64,000 nucleotides of DNA, taken from the NCBI RefSeq assembly GCF_019991125.1, contig NZ_JAGENB010000003.1, positions 620,001 to 684,000 on the forward strand, written 5' to 3'. Position 1 is the stretch's first letter, and the number at the start of each line of letters is the position of its first letter. The position numbers and the translations under genes are program-made. The notes beneath the pieces are model-generated. The model worked only from the letters and a program-made list of their open reading frames with translations. It was not told the origin of the DNA and searched no databases. Shown here one piece after another: positions 45,411 to 54,706 of the stretch. The stretch comes from Phyllobacterium calauticae. Its GTDB lineage: Bacteria > Pseudomonadota > Alphaproteobacteria > Rhizobiales > Rhizobiaceae.

Positions 45411-46397
45411 TTATTTCGCTGCATCCGTGACCTTCGTTGTCCAAGCGCCTTCCGGTTTCTTGGTGATGACCGGATCGGAGCCGCCGCCGAGGAGTGTCTC
45501 CACGGTGCGCTCGGCCGCTGCCACATCGAGAACGCCGGTGGAGCCTTCTGTCAGCTTGTTGATTTCTGCCACCATGCGCTTCTGGTGCTTTTCGGTCTGC
45601 GCGCCGCTCGCATCGTTTTCAAGCACGATGTTGGCCGCTTCATCCGGATGCTGCCGGGCATAGTCCCAGCCCTTCATTGACGCCTTGACGAAGCGGGCAA
45701 GCTTTTCCACCATCTTCGGGTCATCGAGGCTCTTCTGCAGCACGTAAAGACCGTCTTCGAGCGTGGCGACCTTCTCGTCCTCATACTTGAACGTGACCAG
45801 CTGATCGGCGGGAATGCCGGCATCGATCACCTGCCAATATTCATTGTAGGTCATGGTCGAGATGCAGTCCGCCTGCTTCTGGATCAGCGGATCGACATTG
45901 AAGCCCTGCTTGAGGACGGTGACGCCATTCGGGCCGCCATCGGTCTTGAGGCCGAGGTGGTTCATCCACGACAGGAACGGATATTCATTGCCGCCGAACC
46001 AGACGCCGAGGGTCTTGCCCTTGAAATCCTGCGGCTTGGTGATGCCGGTCTCCTTGCGGCAGGTCAGCATCATGCCGGAGCGCTTGAACGGCTGGGCGAT
46101 ATTAACGAGCGGCAGGCCCTTTTCGCGCGTGGCGAGGGCAGACGGCATCCAGTCGACGACCACGTCGGCGCCGCCGCCGGCGATCACCTGCGGCGGGGCA
46201 ACGTCAGGTCCGCCCGGCTTGATTTCCACGTCGAGATTGGCCTCCTTGTAGAAACCCTTGTCCTTGGCGACATAATAGCCGGCGAACTGGCCTTGCGTGA
46301 CCCATTTGAGCTGCAGGGTCAGCTTGTCGGCCGCCAGCGCCGAGCCCGCCATCAGCGTCATCGCCAGACCCATCGTCAATGCTATCGTCTTCTTCAT
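45411..46397 (-). CDS. ABC transporter substrate-binding protein, NMT1/THI5-like
   Basis: A 328-residue periplasmic binding protein with a Sec signal (residues 1-22, cleavage after GSALA). It belongs to the NMT1/THI5-like family: TLQLKWVTQGQFAGYYVAKDKGFYKEANLDVEIKPGG is diagnostic, followed by GGADVVVDWMPSALATREKG. Such proteins bind pyrimidine-like or flat heterocyclic ligands (thiamine precursors, riboflavin-type compounds). It is the last gene of the minus-strand operon of pyrimidine-degrading enzymes, so uracil, thymine or hydantoin-like compounds are plausible ligands; this is inference. Confidence 0.92.
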   Translation of the reverse strand: MKKTIALTMGLAMTLMAGSALAADKLTLQLKWVTQGQFAGYYVAKDKGFYKEANLDVEIKPGGPDVAPPQVIAGGGADVVVDWMPSALATREKGLPLVNIAQPFKRSGMMLTCRKETGITKPQDFKGKTLGVWFGGNEYPFLSWMNHLGLKTDGGPNGVTVLKQGFNVDPLIQKQADCISTMTYNEYWQVIDAGIPADQLVTFKYEDEKVATLEDGLYVLQKSLDDPKMVEKLARFVKASMKGWDYARQHPDEAANIVLENDASGAQTEKHQKRMVAEINKLTEGSTGVLDVAAAERTVETLLGGGSDPVITKKPEGAWTTKVTDAAK

Positions 46398-46424
46398 GTT
46401 TCAGTTCTCCTCTGTTCTTGTTTT

Positions 46425-47534
46425 TTAAGTTCTGTAGGAAGGGTGCCAGAAAGTAACCGCCCGCTCGATGAGGGTAATAAGCCCGTAAGACAGCGAGCCC
46501 GCAAGCGCCGCGACAAAAATTTCCGCCCACACCATATCGACATTCATGCGGCCCACTTCCGCCGATATGCGGAAGCCCATGCCGACAATGGGCGAGCCGA
46601 AGAATTCGGCAACGATGGCGCCGATGAGGGCCAACGTCGAATTGATCTTCAGCGCGTTGAAGATGAAGGGCATGGCGGCGGGCAGGCGCAGCTTCAAAAG
46701 AGTCTGTCCGTAGCTGGAGCCATAGGTCTGCATCAGGTCGCGTTCCATCGCGCCGGATGCGGCAAGTCCGGCCACGGTATTCACCAGCATGGGAAAGAAG
46801 GTCATGATGACGACCACGGCGGCCTTCGATTCCCAGTAGGAACCGAACCACATGACCATGATCGGCGCGATGCCGACAACGGGAAGGGCGGCCACAAGAT
46901 TACCGATGGGCAGCAGTCCCCGGCGCAGGAAAGGCACCCGGTCGACAATGATGGCGGCAAGGAAACCCGAACCGCAACCGATGACGTAACCGGCAATGGC
47001 GGCCTTCAGATAGGTCTGCTGAAAATCCGCCCAAAGCGTCGGCACGGAACCGGAAATGCGCTCGGCGATCATGGATGGCGGCGGCAGCAGAATGCTTGGT
47101 ACGCCAAAGCCGCGGACAATGATTTCCCACAGGAGCAGCAGCCACGCACCGAACAGCACCGGCAGGGCGAGATTGACCAGCCGCTGGGCCTGCGGCGAAG
47201 TGAGTTTCAGGCCGGCCAGATTCTGCACGCTGAACCAGGCAAGCAGCCAGGATGAGATCACCATGCACCAGTAGCCGAGCGACGGTCCCGGCGGCTGCGG
47301 CATCGCGTGGAGCAGTCCGATGAGGCAGAAGGCGACCACATGGACAAGCGCGAGAACGACGATCAGCGATGGTATCGATACGCTCGTGAACATGGCAACG
47401 GCAGCGGCAACGAACAGGATGACCGGGGTCGAATAGGTGAGGGTGTCGAGAACGTCGCCGCCGGACGATATCAGCAATCCGGGGACGGCGAGCAGGAAGG
47501 CGGCAATGGCCAGCGGGGAGCGGGATAGTCTCAT
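46425..47534 (-). CDS. ABC transporter permease with extended N-terminus
   Basis: A 369-residue inner-membrane permease of the SsuC/TauC type. The typical permease of about 255 residues fills the C-terminal part (from about 120), with the ATPase-docking loop around TYGSSYGQTLLKLRLPAAMPFIF (E-A-A-like loop). Ahead of it are about 115 extra residues with additional membrane helices (about 8-25, 35-55, 60-75 and 88-105). It overlaps the next permease gene by four bases. The extension is unusual and could anchor or stabilise the heterodimer. Confidence 0.9.
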   Translation of the reverse strand: MRLSRSPLAIAAFLLAVPGLLISSGGDVLDTLTYSTPVILFVAAAVAMFTSVSIPSLIVVLALVHVVAFCLIGLLHAMPQPPGPSLGYWCMVISSWLLAWFSVQNLAGLKLTSPQAQRLVNLALPVLFGAWLLLLWEIIVRGFGVPSILLPPPSMIAERISGSVPTLWADFQQTYLKAAIAGYVIGCGSGFLAAIIVDRVPFLRRGLLPIGNLVAALPVVGIAPIMVMWFGSYWESKAAVVVIMTFFPMLVNTVAGLAASGAMERDLMQTYGSSYGQTLLKLRLPAAMPFIFNALKINSTLALIGAIVAEFFGSPIVGMGFRISAEVGRMNVDMVWAEIFVAALAGSLSYGLITLIERAVTFWHPSYRT

Positions 47535-48406
47535 GGCCGTACTCCCATGCGCCGGTTGACGAGCGTGGCCACCAGCCCGATCAGGCTGACCAGAATGGCC
47601 GCCATCAGCGCCGCCGCGATCAATGCGGCCCAGATCTGCACCGTCTGGCCATAATAGGAGCCGGCCAGGAGCCGCGCACCGATGCCCGCGACCGCACCGG
47701 TCGGCAGTTCACCGACAATGGCGCCAACCAGGCTGATGGCGACGGCAATCTTCATCGAGGTGAAGAGGTAGGGCATGGACGCCGGCCAGCGCAGCTTCCA
47801 GAACACCTGCGCCTTCGAGGCGTTATAGGTGTGCATCAGGTCGAGATGCATGATCTCGGGTGAGCGCAGGCCCTTGACCATGCCGACGGCAACAGGAAAG
47901 AACGACAGATAGGTGGAGATCATCGCCTTAGGCAGGAGCCCGGTGATATTGACCGCATTGAGCACCACGATGATCATTGGCGCAATGGCAAGGATGGGCA
48001 CGGTCTGCGACGTGATGATCCATGGCATCAGGCTTTTGTCGAGCGTGCGCGAATGGACAATGGCAATGGCAAGCAGGATGCCGAGCAGCGTGCCAAGCCC
48101 GAAACCCAGCAAGGTCGAGGACAGGGTGACGCCGCCGTGATAAACGAGACTGCGCTTCGATGTCGGGCTGATATCGAACACGGTCTTGCGGATTTCCTCG
48201 GCCACCTGATGCGGCGCGGGCAGGACCGGGCGCTCCTGCGCCATCGTGTTGGCGATCAGTTGGCCGGTCGCGATCGTTGTATTGGCGCGTGCAGCCTGAT
48301 CCCGTTCGAACGGCGCATTGAGGATAATGGCGAAGGCATACCACAGCGCCAGAATGGCGAGGAGAACGGTCCCAACGGGGACAACGCTGTTGCGGATGAA
48401 GTTCAT
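47531..48406 (-). CDS. ABC transporter permease
   Basis: A 291-residue permease of the same SsuC/TauC family, the second membrane subunit of the importer. It has a short N-terminal helix, a periplasmic stretch of about 60 residues (FERDQAARANTTIA), then the core with LMHTYNASKAQVFWKLRWPASMPYLF, the ATPase-contact loop. Its start overlaps the GNAT stop and its end overlaps the next permease, four bases each, so the genes are tightly coupled. The two permeases are not close duplicates of each other. Confidence 0.9.
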   Translation of the reverse strand: MNFIRNSVVPVGTVLLAILALWYAFAIILNAPFERDQAARANTTIATGQLIANTMAQERPVLPAPHQVAEEIRKTVFDISPTSKRSLVYHGGVTLSSTLLGFGLGTLLGILLAIAIVHSRTLDKSLMPWIITSQTVPILAIAPMIIVVLNAVNITGLLPKAMISTYLSFFPVAVGMVKGLRSPEIMHLDLMHTYNASKAQVFWKLRWPASMPYLFTSMKIAVAISLVGAIVGELPTGAVAGIGARLLAGSYYGQTVQIWAALIAAALMAAILVSLIGLVATLVNRRMGVRP

Positions 48407-48864
48407 GAATGCATCCCCGCTTCAGGCTGCCAGCGGTACAGAATATCCGGCAAATGTTCCTCATTGTCGCCATCGGTGCGGCGCACTTCGGTGAAGCCTT
48501 CGCGCCTGTAGAAGGACTGGGCACCAGTGTTCGCCACAAAGGTCCAAAGCTCCACCGGTCCCGTGGCCTGCCGCTTGGCGTGATCCAGCAGCGCCTTGCC
48601 GATGCCCCTGCCGCGCCGGTCGGCATGCACGTAGAGTGCATTGACCATGTTGTCAGGCGCGAGCGCAACCATGCCGGCCACCGCGTCATGGTCATCGGCG
48701 ACAAAGACTTCGTATCTGGAAAAGACGGTATCGCAATAATAGTCCGTGACGTCGTCCGCCGAATGAATGCACGGCATCCATTCCGTCGCGTCGATCCACG
48801 CATTGACGATAGCCGCGCAGTCGGACATGTCACGCAGTTTGGCAGCGCGGATCGTGGTCATCAT
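48403..48864 (-). CDS. GNAT family N-acetyltransferase
   Basis: A 153-residue acetyl-CoA-dependent acetyltransferase. The acetyl-CoA pyrophosphate loop is RRGRGIGKALLDHAKRQ near residue 85, and the C-terminal part has AQSFYRREGFTEV. The N-terminal IRAAKLRDMSDCAAIVNAWID is typical. It is embedded in the pyrimidine/ABC operon, 9 bases after the ATPase gene and overlapping the permease gene. The substrate is unknown; an amine formed or imported by the pathway, such as beta-alanine, is a possibility without direct support. Confidence 0.9.
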   Translation of the reverse strand: MMTTIRAAKLRDMSDCAAIVNAWIDATEWMPCIHSADDVTDYYCDTVFSRYEVFVADDHDAVAGMVALAPDNMVNALYVHADRRGRGIGKALLDHAKRQATGPVELWTFVANTGAQSFYRREGFTEVRRTDGDNEEHLPDILYRWQPEAGMHS

Positions 48865-48873
48865 GCGCCCCGG

Positions 48874-49704
48874 CTACTCATCATAGGAATGGCCATGGCG
48901 CAGGCCCTCGCGCACCCGGTGGGCAATCTCGAGAAATTCCGGCGTCTCGCGGATATCGAGCGTGCGTTCCGTGCCGAGATTGCAGTCGATGATCTCATGT
49001 ATACGGCCGGGACGCGGGCTCATCACCACGATCTTTGTCGACAGGAACACCGCTTCCGGAATGGAGTGCGTGACGAAGATCACCGTCTTCTGTGTCTTGG
49101 CCCACAGCTTCAGCAGCTCTTCGTTGAGGTGGTCGCGGACGATCTCGTCCAGCGCACCGAACGGTTCGTCCATCAGCAGCATGTCGGGATCGAAGGACAG
49201 CGCCCGCGCTATGGAGGCGCGCTGCTGCATGCCGCCCGACAGCTGCCACGGAAATTTTTTCTCGAAACCGGCAAGGTTGACCAGCTCAAGGTTTTTGGCG
49301 ATGCGGCTCGCCCGTTCGGCTTTTGGCACGCCCATCACTTCCAGCGGCAGGGAAATATTGCCGCCGATGGTGCGCCATGGATAAAGCGCCGCTGCCTGGA
49401 ACACGTAGCCATAAGCGCGATTCTGCCGCGCTTCGGATGGCGTCATGCCATTGACGGAAATGGTCCCGGATGTCGGCTGCTCCAGATCGGCGATCACCCG
49501 CAGGAGGGTGGTCTTGCCGCAGCCCGAGGGCCCGATGAAGGAAACGAACTCGCCGCCATTGACCGCAAGGTTGATGTTCGACAGGGCATTGACCGGCCCG
49601 TCATTGGTCTGGAAGACCAGCGACAGGTCCTTGACGTCGATCACATTCTTTGGCGTCGCGTTTGGCATTGACTGGGCCTTGGGTCGGAGCGCGACGACTG
49701 TCAT
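48874..49704 (-). CDS. ABC transporter ATP-binding protein
   Basis: A 276-residue ATPase for the importer, of the SsuB/TauB type. Walker A is GPSGCGKTT near residue 58, the signature LSGGMQQR, Walker B MLLMDEPFGALD, and the H-loop FVTHSIPEAVFLS. The N-terminal 20 residues are extra. Its ATG overlaps the hydA stop by one base (TGATG), which argues for translation starting at 49704 rather than at the later methionine (49668). Confidence 0.94.
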   Translation of the reverse strand: MTVVALRPKAQSMPNATPKNVIDVKDLSLVFQTNDGPVNALSNINLAVNGGEFVSFIGPSGCGKTTLLRVIADLEQPTSGTISVNGMTPSEARQNRAYGYVFQAAALYPWRTIGGNISLPLEVMGVPKAERASRIAKNLELVNLAGFEKKFPWQLSGGMQQRASIARALSFDPDMLLMDEPFGALDEIVRDHLNEELLKLWAKTQKTVIFVTHSIPEAVFLSTKIVVMSPRPGRIHEIIDCNLGTERTLDIRETPEFLEIAHRVREGLRHGHSYDE

Positions 49705-51158
49705 CAGACACCCGCCGGTATGTTTTTCGGATCGCGCTCCACCTTACGCGGTGCCGTGAGTTCCTTCCACGTGGAAAGTGCACGATTGGCCGGCGCATTG
49801 GCCTCGCGTTCGACAAAGCGGCCGCTGCCGGTCGGCGCCAGCACTTCGCCGTCCTTGTAGGCGATCTGCCCGCGCGACAGGGTGATGCGCGGCAGGCCGG
49901 TGACCTCGATCCCTTCGAACACATTGTAGTCGATGGCGGATTTCTGTGTCTTGGCGGAAATCACCTTCGATGCCTCCGGGTCCCAGATGACGATATCCGC
50001 ATCGGAGCCCGGCAGGATGGCGCCCTTGCGCGGATAGATGTTCAGGATGCGGGCGATGTTGGTGGAGGTCACGGCCACGAATTCGTTCGGTGTCAGGCGG
50101 CCGGTACGAACGCCCCTGGTCCACAGCACGGGCATGCGGTCCTCAAGCCCGCCGGTGCCATTCGGAATCTTGGTGAAATCGCCGACGCCAAAACGCTTCT
50201 GCTCCGTGGTGAAGGCGCAGTGATCGGTCGCCACCACCTGCAGGCTGCCGGAGGCGAGACCGGCCCACAGGCCGTCCTGATGGCTCTTGTCGCGGAAGGG
50301 CGGCGACATCACCCGGCGCGCCGCATAGTCCCAGTCCTTGTTCTTGTACTCGCTCTCGTCGAGCGTCAGATGCTGCACCAGCGGCTCGCCATAGACGCGC
50401 ATGCCCTTCTGGCGGGCGCGGCGGATGGCTTCATGCGCCTGCTCGCAGGACACGTGCACGATGTAGAGCGGCACGCCGGCCTGGTCGGCGATCATGATGG
50501 CGCGGTTGGCGGCTTCCCCCTCGACCTCCGGTGGCCGGGAATAGCCATGGGCTTCCGGTCCGTTGTTGCCTTCTGCCAGGAGCTTCTGCTGGAGATGCGC
50601 GACCACGTCGCCATTCTCGGCGTGGACCAGCGGCATGGCGCCGATCTCGGCACAGCGCGTGAACGAGGCGAACATCTCGTCATCGTCCACCATCAGGGCG
50701 CCCTTATAAGCCATGAAGTGCTTGAACGTGTTGATGCCGCGTTCCACCACCTTCGGCATCTCGTCAAAGATCTGCTTGTTCCAGCCGGTGATGGCCATGT
50801 GGAAGGAATAGTCGGTGCGTGCCTTGCCCGCCTTCTGGAACCAGTCCTGCAAGGCAGCCAGCAGGCCATCGGCGCCGGGCAGGACGAAATCGACCACCAT
50901 GGTGGTGCCGCCCGCCAGCGCCGCGGCGGTGCCTGTGTCGAAATCATCGGAAGAGTGGGTGCCCATGAAGGGCATTTCGAGATGGGTGTGCGGATCGATG
51001 CCGCCCGGCATCAGATAACAGCCCGTCGCATCGATAATCTCATCGCCGGAAAGATCCGTACCGATCTGGGCAATGATGTCGCCCTCGATCAGCACATCCG
51101 CCTTGTAGGTGCGGTCGGCGGCAATGATGGTCCCGCCTTTGATCACTTTCGTAGCCAT
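49704..51158 (-). CDS. hydA: dihydropyrimidinase
   Basis: A 484-residue zinc amidohydrolase (hydantoinase family) that hydrolyses 5,6-dihydrouracil or dihydrothymine to N-carbamoyl-beta-amino acids. It has the metal motif GIDPHTHLEMPF near residue 54, the carboxylated-lysine region FKHFMAYKGAL, and the later His and Asp ligands. It is the second step of the reductive pathway started by PreT/PreA in the same cluster. It precedes the ABC ATPase gene by a one-base overlap and follows the ureidopropionase gene by 63 bases. Confidence 0.95.
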   Translation of the reverse strand: MATKVIKGGTIIAADRTYKADVLIEGDIIAQIGTDLSGDEIIDATGCYLMPGGIDPHTHLEMPFMGTHSSDDFDTGTAAALAGGTTMVVDFVLPGADGLLAALQDWFQKAGKARTDYSFHMAITGWNKQIFDEMPKVVERGINTFKHFMAYKGALMVDDDEMFASFTRCAEIGAMPLVHAENGDVVAHLQQKLLAEGNNGPEAHGYSRPPEVEGEAANRAIMIADQAGVPLYIVHVSCEQAHEAIRRARQKGMRVYGEPLVQHLTLDESEYKNKDWDYAARRVMSPPFRDKSHQDGLWAGLASGSLQVVATDHCAFTTEQKRFGVGDFTKIPNGTGGLEDRMPVLWTRGVRTGRLTPNEFVAVTSTNIARILNIYPRKGAILPGSDADIVIWDPEASKVISAKTQKSAIDYNVFEGIEVTGLPRITLSRGQIAYKDGEVLAPTGSGRFVEREANAPANRALSTWKELTAPRKVERDPKNIPAGV

Positions 51159-51221
51159 GTGTCCGTTCCCCTTATTGGTCTTTTGTCGAACATGTTGCTC
51201 TGTATGGAAAAGGTTATCCCG

Positions 51222-52469
51222 TCAGGTCTGAATGATAGCCGTCTCCAGAACAGCATGCAGGAGGACGTCCGCACCGGCGGCCGCCCATTCCTTGGAAATC
51301 TCTTCATCTTCATTGTGGCTGAGCCCGCCGACGCAGGGACACATGACCATGGCCGTTGGCGCAACCCGGTTGACCCAGCAGGCATCGTGCCCCGCGCCGG
51401 AAATGATGTTGCGGTGGCTGTAACCCAGCCGCTCGGCCGCATTGCGCACGGCGGTCACGCAGCCTTCGTCGAAAGTGACGGGATCAAAATGTCCGGCTTC
51501 CTCGATCTCGATTTCCAACCCGAGCTCTTTGGCAATCTTTGGCGCCTTCTCCTCGAGCTCTGCCTTCATCGCATTGAGTGTCGCAAGGTCGGGCGAGCGG
51601 AAATCGACGGTGAAAATCACCTTGCCGGGGATGACATTGCGCGAGTTCGGATAGACGTCGCAGTGTCCGATCGCGCCGACCGCGCTGGGCTGGTGGGCCA
51701 TGGCGATGGTGTGGACGAGTTCGGTGATGCGGGCCATACCCAGCCCGGCATTCCGGCGCATGGGCATCGGTGTGGAACCCGTATGGCTGTCCTTGCCGGT
51801 CAGCGTGATCTGCAGCCACCACAGGCCCTGGCCATGGGTGACGACGCCGATATCCTTGCCTTCGATTTCGAGGATCGGACCCTGCTCGATATGCAGTTCG
51901 AACAGCGCGTGCATCTTGCGCGCGCCCACCTCCTCGTCACCCTTCCAGCCGATGCGTTCCAGCTCGTCGCCGAACGTCTTGCCCTTGGCGTCTTCCCGCG
52001 CATAGGCCCAGTCCTGCGTGTGGATACCGGCAAAGACGCCTGATGCCAGCATGGCGGGAGCAAAGCGCGTGCCTTCCTCATTGGTCCAGTTGACCACGAC
52101 AATCGGGTGCTTGGTCTTGATATTGAGGTCGTTGAGGGTGCGGACAAGCTCGAGCCCGCCGAGGACACCGAGCACGCCGTCATATTTGCCGCCGGTCGGC
52201 TGGGTGTCGAGATGGCTCCCGACATAGACGGGCAGCGCATCCGGGTCGGTGCCTTCGCGGCGGAAGAACATGTTGCCCATGGTGTCGACACCCATGGTCA
52301 GCCCGGCCTTTTCGCACCAGCTCTGGAACAGGCGCCGCCCTTCTGCGTCCTCGTCGGTCAGGGTCTGGCGGTTGTTGCCGCCGCGCAGTCCCGGTCCGAT
52401 CTTTGCCATGTCCATCAGGCTGTCCCAGAGACGGTCGCCGTTGATCCTGAGATTTCCAGTGAGCGCCAT
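51222..52469 (-). CDS. beta-ureidopropionase/N-carbamoyl-beta-amino acid amidohydrolase (M20 family)
   Basis: A 415-residue di-metal amidase of the hydantoinase/carbamoylase (AmaB-HyuC) group of M20 peptidases. Metal ligands appear in VGSHLDTQPTGGKYDGVLGVL and WTNEEGTRF, and further His ligands in AGHDACW and CVGGLSHNE. In this context it converts N-carbamoyl-beta-alanine to beta-alanine, carbon dioxide and ammonia. Allantoate amidohydrolases share the motifs, but the neighbours support the pyrimidine role. The ATG at 52469 is preferred to the one at 52484, which overlaps the upstream stop. Confidence 0.92.
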   Translation of the reverse strand: MALTGNLRINGDRLWDSLMDMAKIGPGLRGGNNRQTLTDEDAEGRRLFQSWCEKAGLTMGVDTMGNMFFRREGTDPDALPVYVGSHLDTQPTGGKYDGVLGVLGGLELVRTLNDLNIKTKHPIVVVNWTNEEGTRFAPAMLASGVFAGIHTQDWAYAREDAKGKTFGDELERIGWKGDEEVGARKMHALFELHIEQGPILEIEGKDIGVVTHGQGLWWLQITLTGKDSHTGSTPMPMRRNAGLGMARITELVHTIAMAHQPSAVGAIGHCDVYPNSRNVIPGKVIFTVDFRSPDLATLNAMKAELEEKAPKIAKELGLEIEIEEAGHFDPVTFDEGCVTAVRNAAERLGYSHRNIISGAGHDACWVNRVAPTAMVMCPCVGGLSHNEDEEISKEWAAAGADVLLHAVLETAIIQT

Positions 52470-52484
52470 GTGAGAGCCTTTCAA

Positions 52485-53816
52485 CTATGCCAGGTTTTTC
52501 AGGACGTCGGCCATCGTATCGAAGAGATGCTCGATCTGGCCCTTGGTGATGATCAGGGGTGGCGACAGCGCAATGATATCGCCCGTGGTGCGGATAAGGA
52601 CACCCTTTTCATAGGCATCGAGGAATGCCTGGAAGGCGCGCTTGGTCGGTGCGCCTGATATGGGTTCCAGCTCGATGGCGCCGATCAGGCCGAGGTTGCG
52701 GATGTCGATGACATGCGGCAGGCCCTTCAGGGCATGCAAAGCATCCGCCCAGTAATCGGAAAGCTCCGCCGCACGGGTAAGCAGGCCCTCTTCCTCGTAA
52801 GTATCCAGCGTCGCAAGCGCTGCCGCGCAGGCAATGGGGTGGCCGGAATAAGTGTAGCCATGAAAGAGCTCGATCATGTTTTCCGGGCCGGTCATGAACG
52901 CATCGTAGATCTGCTTGGATGCAAACACCGCGCCCATCGGGATCACGCCGCTGGTGATGCCCTTGGCGGTGGTGATGAGATCGGGAACCACGCCGAAATA
53001 ATCCACGGCGAAGGGGGTGCCAAGACGACCGAAACCGGTGATGACTTCATCGAAGATCAGCAGGATATCGTTCTTCGTGCAAATCTCGCGCAGGCGCTGC
53101 AGGTACCCCTTCGGCGGGATGAGCACGCCGGTCGATCCGGCCACCGGTTCGACGATGACGGCGGCGATGTTGGAAGCATCGTGCAGGGCGATCACCTTTT
53201 CCAGGTCATCGGCAAATTCGACGCCATATTCGGGCTCGCCGCGCGTGAAGGCATTGCGCGCGAGATCGTGGGTATGGCGGATGTGGTCGACACCGCCGAG
53301 CGCGTTGCCGAATGTCTTGCGGTTGCCGGAAATGCCGCCGACTGAAATGCCGCCGAAACCGACGCCGTGGTAGCCGCGCTCGCGGCCGATCAGCTTGGTC
53401 TTGGTGCCGTTGCCCTTGGCGCGGTGATAGGCGAGGGCGATCTTGAGCGCCGTGTCGACCGATTCCGAACCGGAATTGGTGAAGAAGACGTGATCGATGG
53501 GGGACGGCAGCATGGCCGCAAGCCGCGCCGCCAGCTCAAAGACCTTGGGATGGCCCATCTGGAAGGCGGGCGCGTAGTCGAGTTCGGCAACCTGCTTCTG
53601 TACCGCCTCGACGATTTTCGGACGCGAATGACCGGCGTTGCAGCACCACAGACCGGCGGTTCCGTCAAGAATTTCGCGGCCGTCGGCGGACTTGAAATGC
53701 ATGTCCTTGGCGCTGACCAGAAGACGGGGATTTTGCTTGAACTGCCTGTTTGCCGAAAACGGCATCCAGAACGCCTCGAGATTATTGGTGCCCAATCCCA
53801 ATGCCGATTTCGACAT
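52485..53816 (-). CDS. class III aminotransferase, probably beta-alanine:pyruvate type
   Basis: A 443-residue PLP enzyme of the omega-amino-acid:pyruvate aminotransferase group. Features: NSGSESVDTALKIALAYHRAKG, RGYHGVGFG, the aspartate in IFDEVITGFGRLG and the PLP lysine in LITTAKGITSG. As first gene of the operon it would convert beta-alanine (from uracil) or 3-aminoisobutyrate (from thymine) to semialdehydes. The ATG at 53816 matches the start of conserved sequence; the frame extends to 53888. A RutR-like box lies 81 bases upstream. Confidence 0.9.
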   Translation of the reverse strand: MSKSALGLGTNNLEAFWMPFSANRQFKQNPRLLVSAKDMHFKSADGREILDGTAGLWCCNAGHSRPKIVEAVQKQVAELDYAPAFQMGHPKVFELAARLAAMLPSPIDHVFFTNSGSESVDTALKIALAYHRAKGNGTKTKLIGRERGYHGVGFGGISVGGISGNRKTFGNALGGVDHIRHTHDLARNAFTRGEPEYGVEFADDLEKVIALHDASNIAAVIVEPVAGSTGVLIPPKGYLQRLREICTKNDILLIFDEVITGFGRLGTPFAVDYFGVVPDLITTAKGITSGVIPMGAVFASKQIYDAFMTGPENMIELFHGYTYSGHPIACAAALATLDTYEEEGLLTRAAELSDYWADALHALKGLPHVIDIRNLGLIGAIELEPISGAPTKRAFQAFLDAYEKGVLIRTTGDIIALSPPLIITKGQIEHLFDTMADVLKNLA

Positions 53817-53896
53817 GTGACGTACGCCTCCTGTTTGCGGACATTGCCGCTTGTTTTGTGTTCCCGAATGATTGAACCTGTGGTGCAATCAAAAAC

Positions 53897-53912
53897 TTGA
53901 CTAGTTGGTCAA
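53897..53912. promoter_or_regulatory. RutR-like operator
   Basis: TTGACTAGTTGGTCAA matches the E. coli RutR consensus TTGACCA-N2-TGGTCAA at 13 of 14 fixed positions. It lies between the divergent aminotransferase operon and the RutR-like gene. Confidence 0.85.
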
Positions 53913-54026
53913 AATGCAGGCTAGAAGAGCATAGGAAGCCGGTCAAGCGCTTTATGGGGAATAAAAGCGGTTCCGGGATGCGACGAAACGGCCCGTCGCG
54001 CCGGATAACAAAAAGGGATGAGTGGC

Positions 54027-54680
54027 ATGGCGAGGGCAGCGAAGAAAAAGACGAGCGATGTGCCGGAAAAGACGACGCGCATCCAGGAAATCAATCGCCG
54101 TCTCATCCTCGATGCCGCTCTCGATGTTTTCTCCGCCTATGGCTTTCGCGGCACCACCATCGACCAGATTGCCGACAAGGCGGGGATGTCGAAGCCGAAC
54201 CTGCTCTACTATTTTCCGCGCAAGCAGAACATCTATGTGACGCTGCTGGAAGAGACGCTGGCGGAATGGCTGGCGCCGCTGGCGGAAATCGATCCCGAGG
54301 GCGACCCGATCGAGCAGTTGCGCAAATACATAACCTTGAAAATCCGCATGTCGGAGAGCCATCCGGAGGCGTCGCGTTTGTTTGCCAACGAAGTATTGCA
54401 CGGCGCTCCGGCTATCAGCGAGTTCCTGAGCAAGCATCTGAAGCCGCTGGTGGACGACAAGGCGGCGGTGATCCGCCGCTGGGTCGGCGAAGGCAAGCTC
54501 GCGCCGGTCGATCCCTATCACCTGATTTTCATGATCTGGGCGACCACGCAGCACTATGCGGATTTCGATGTGCAGGTCCGTGCCATCATGGGCAATCAGG
54601 TTGGCCGCCCCGGTTTCCGCGAGCAGACGGCGCAGGCGGTCCTGAGCATCATTCTCAATGGCATCCGCCCGCGCGGATGA
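54027..54680 (+). CDS. rutR: RutR-like TetR family regulator
   Basis: A 217-residue TetR-family regulator with an N-terminal helix-turn-helix (about residues 25-70: ILDAALDVFSAYGFRGTTIDQIADKAGMSKPNLLYYFPRK) and a RutR-like C-terminal domain (LFANEVLHGAPAISEFL, MIWATTQHYADFDVQVRA). RutR senses uracil and thymine in E. coli. The basic N-terminal stretch is longer than usual. Methionine 54027 has AAGGG nine bases ahead; the ATG at 54018 touches it. The divergent RutR box at 53897-53912 supports control of the adjacent pyrimidine operon. Confidence 0.88.
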   Translation: MARAAKKKTSDVPEKTTRIQEINRRLILDAALDVFSAYGFRGTTIDQIADKAGMSKPNLLYYFPRKQNIYVTLLEETLAEWLAPLAEIDPEGDPIEQLRKYITLKIRMSESHPEASRLFANEVLHGAPAISEFLSKHLKPLVDDKAAVIRRWVGEGKLAPVDPYHLIFMIWATTQHYADFDVQVRAIMGNQVGRPGFREQTAQAVLSIILNGIRPRG

Positions 54681-54706
54681 GGGGATTGGTCCATTGCAGG
54701 TAGATT

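Noticed and set aside
49650-52043. 797-codon plus-strand frame opposite hydA and ureidopropionase
   Set aside because: Crosses two well-supported minus-strand genes and shows no domain.
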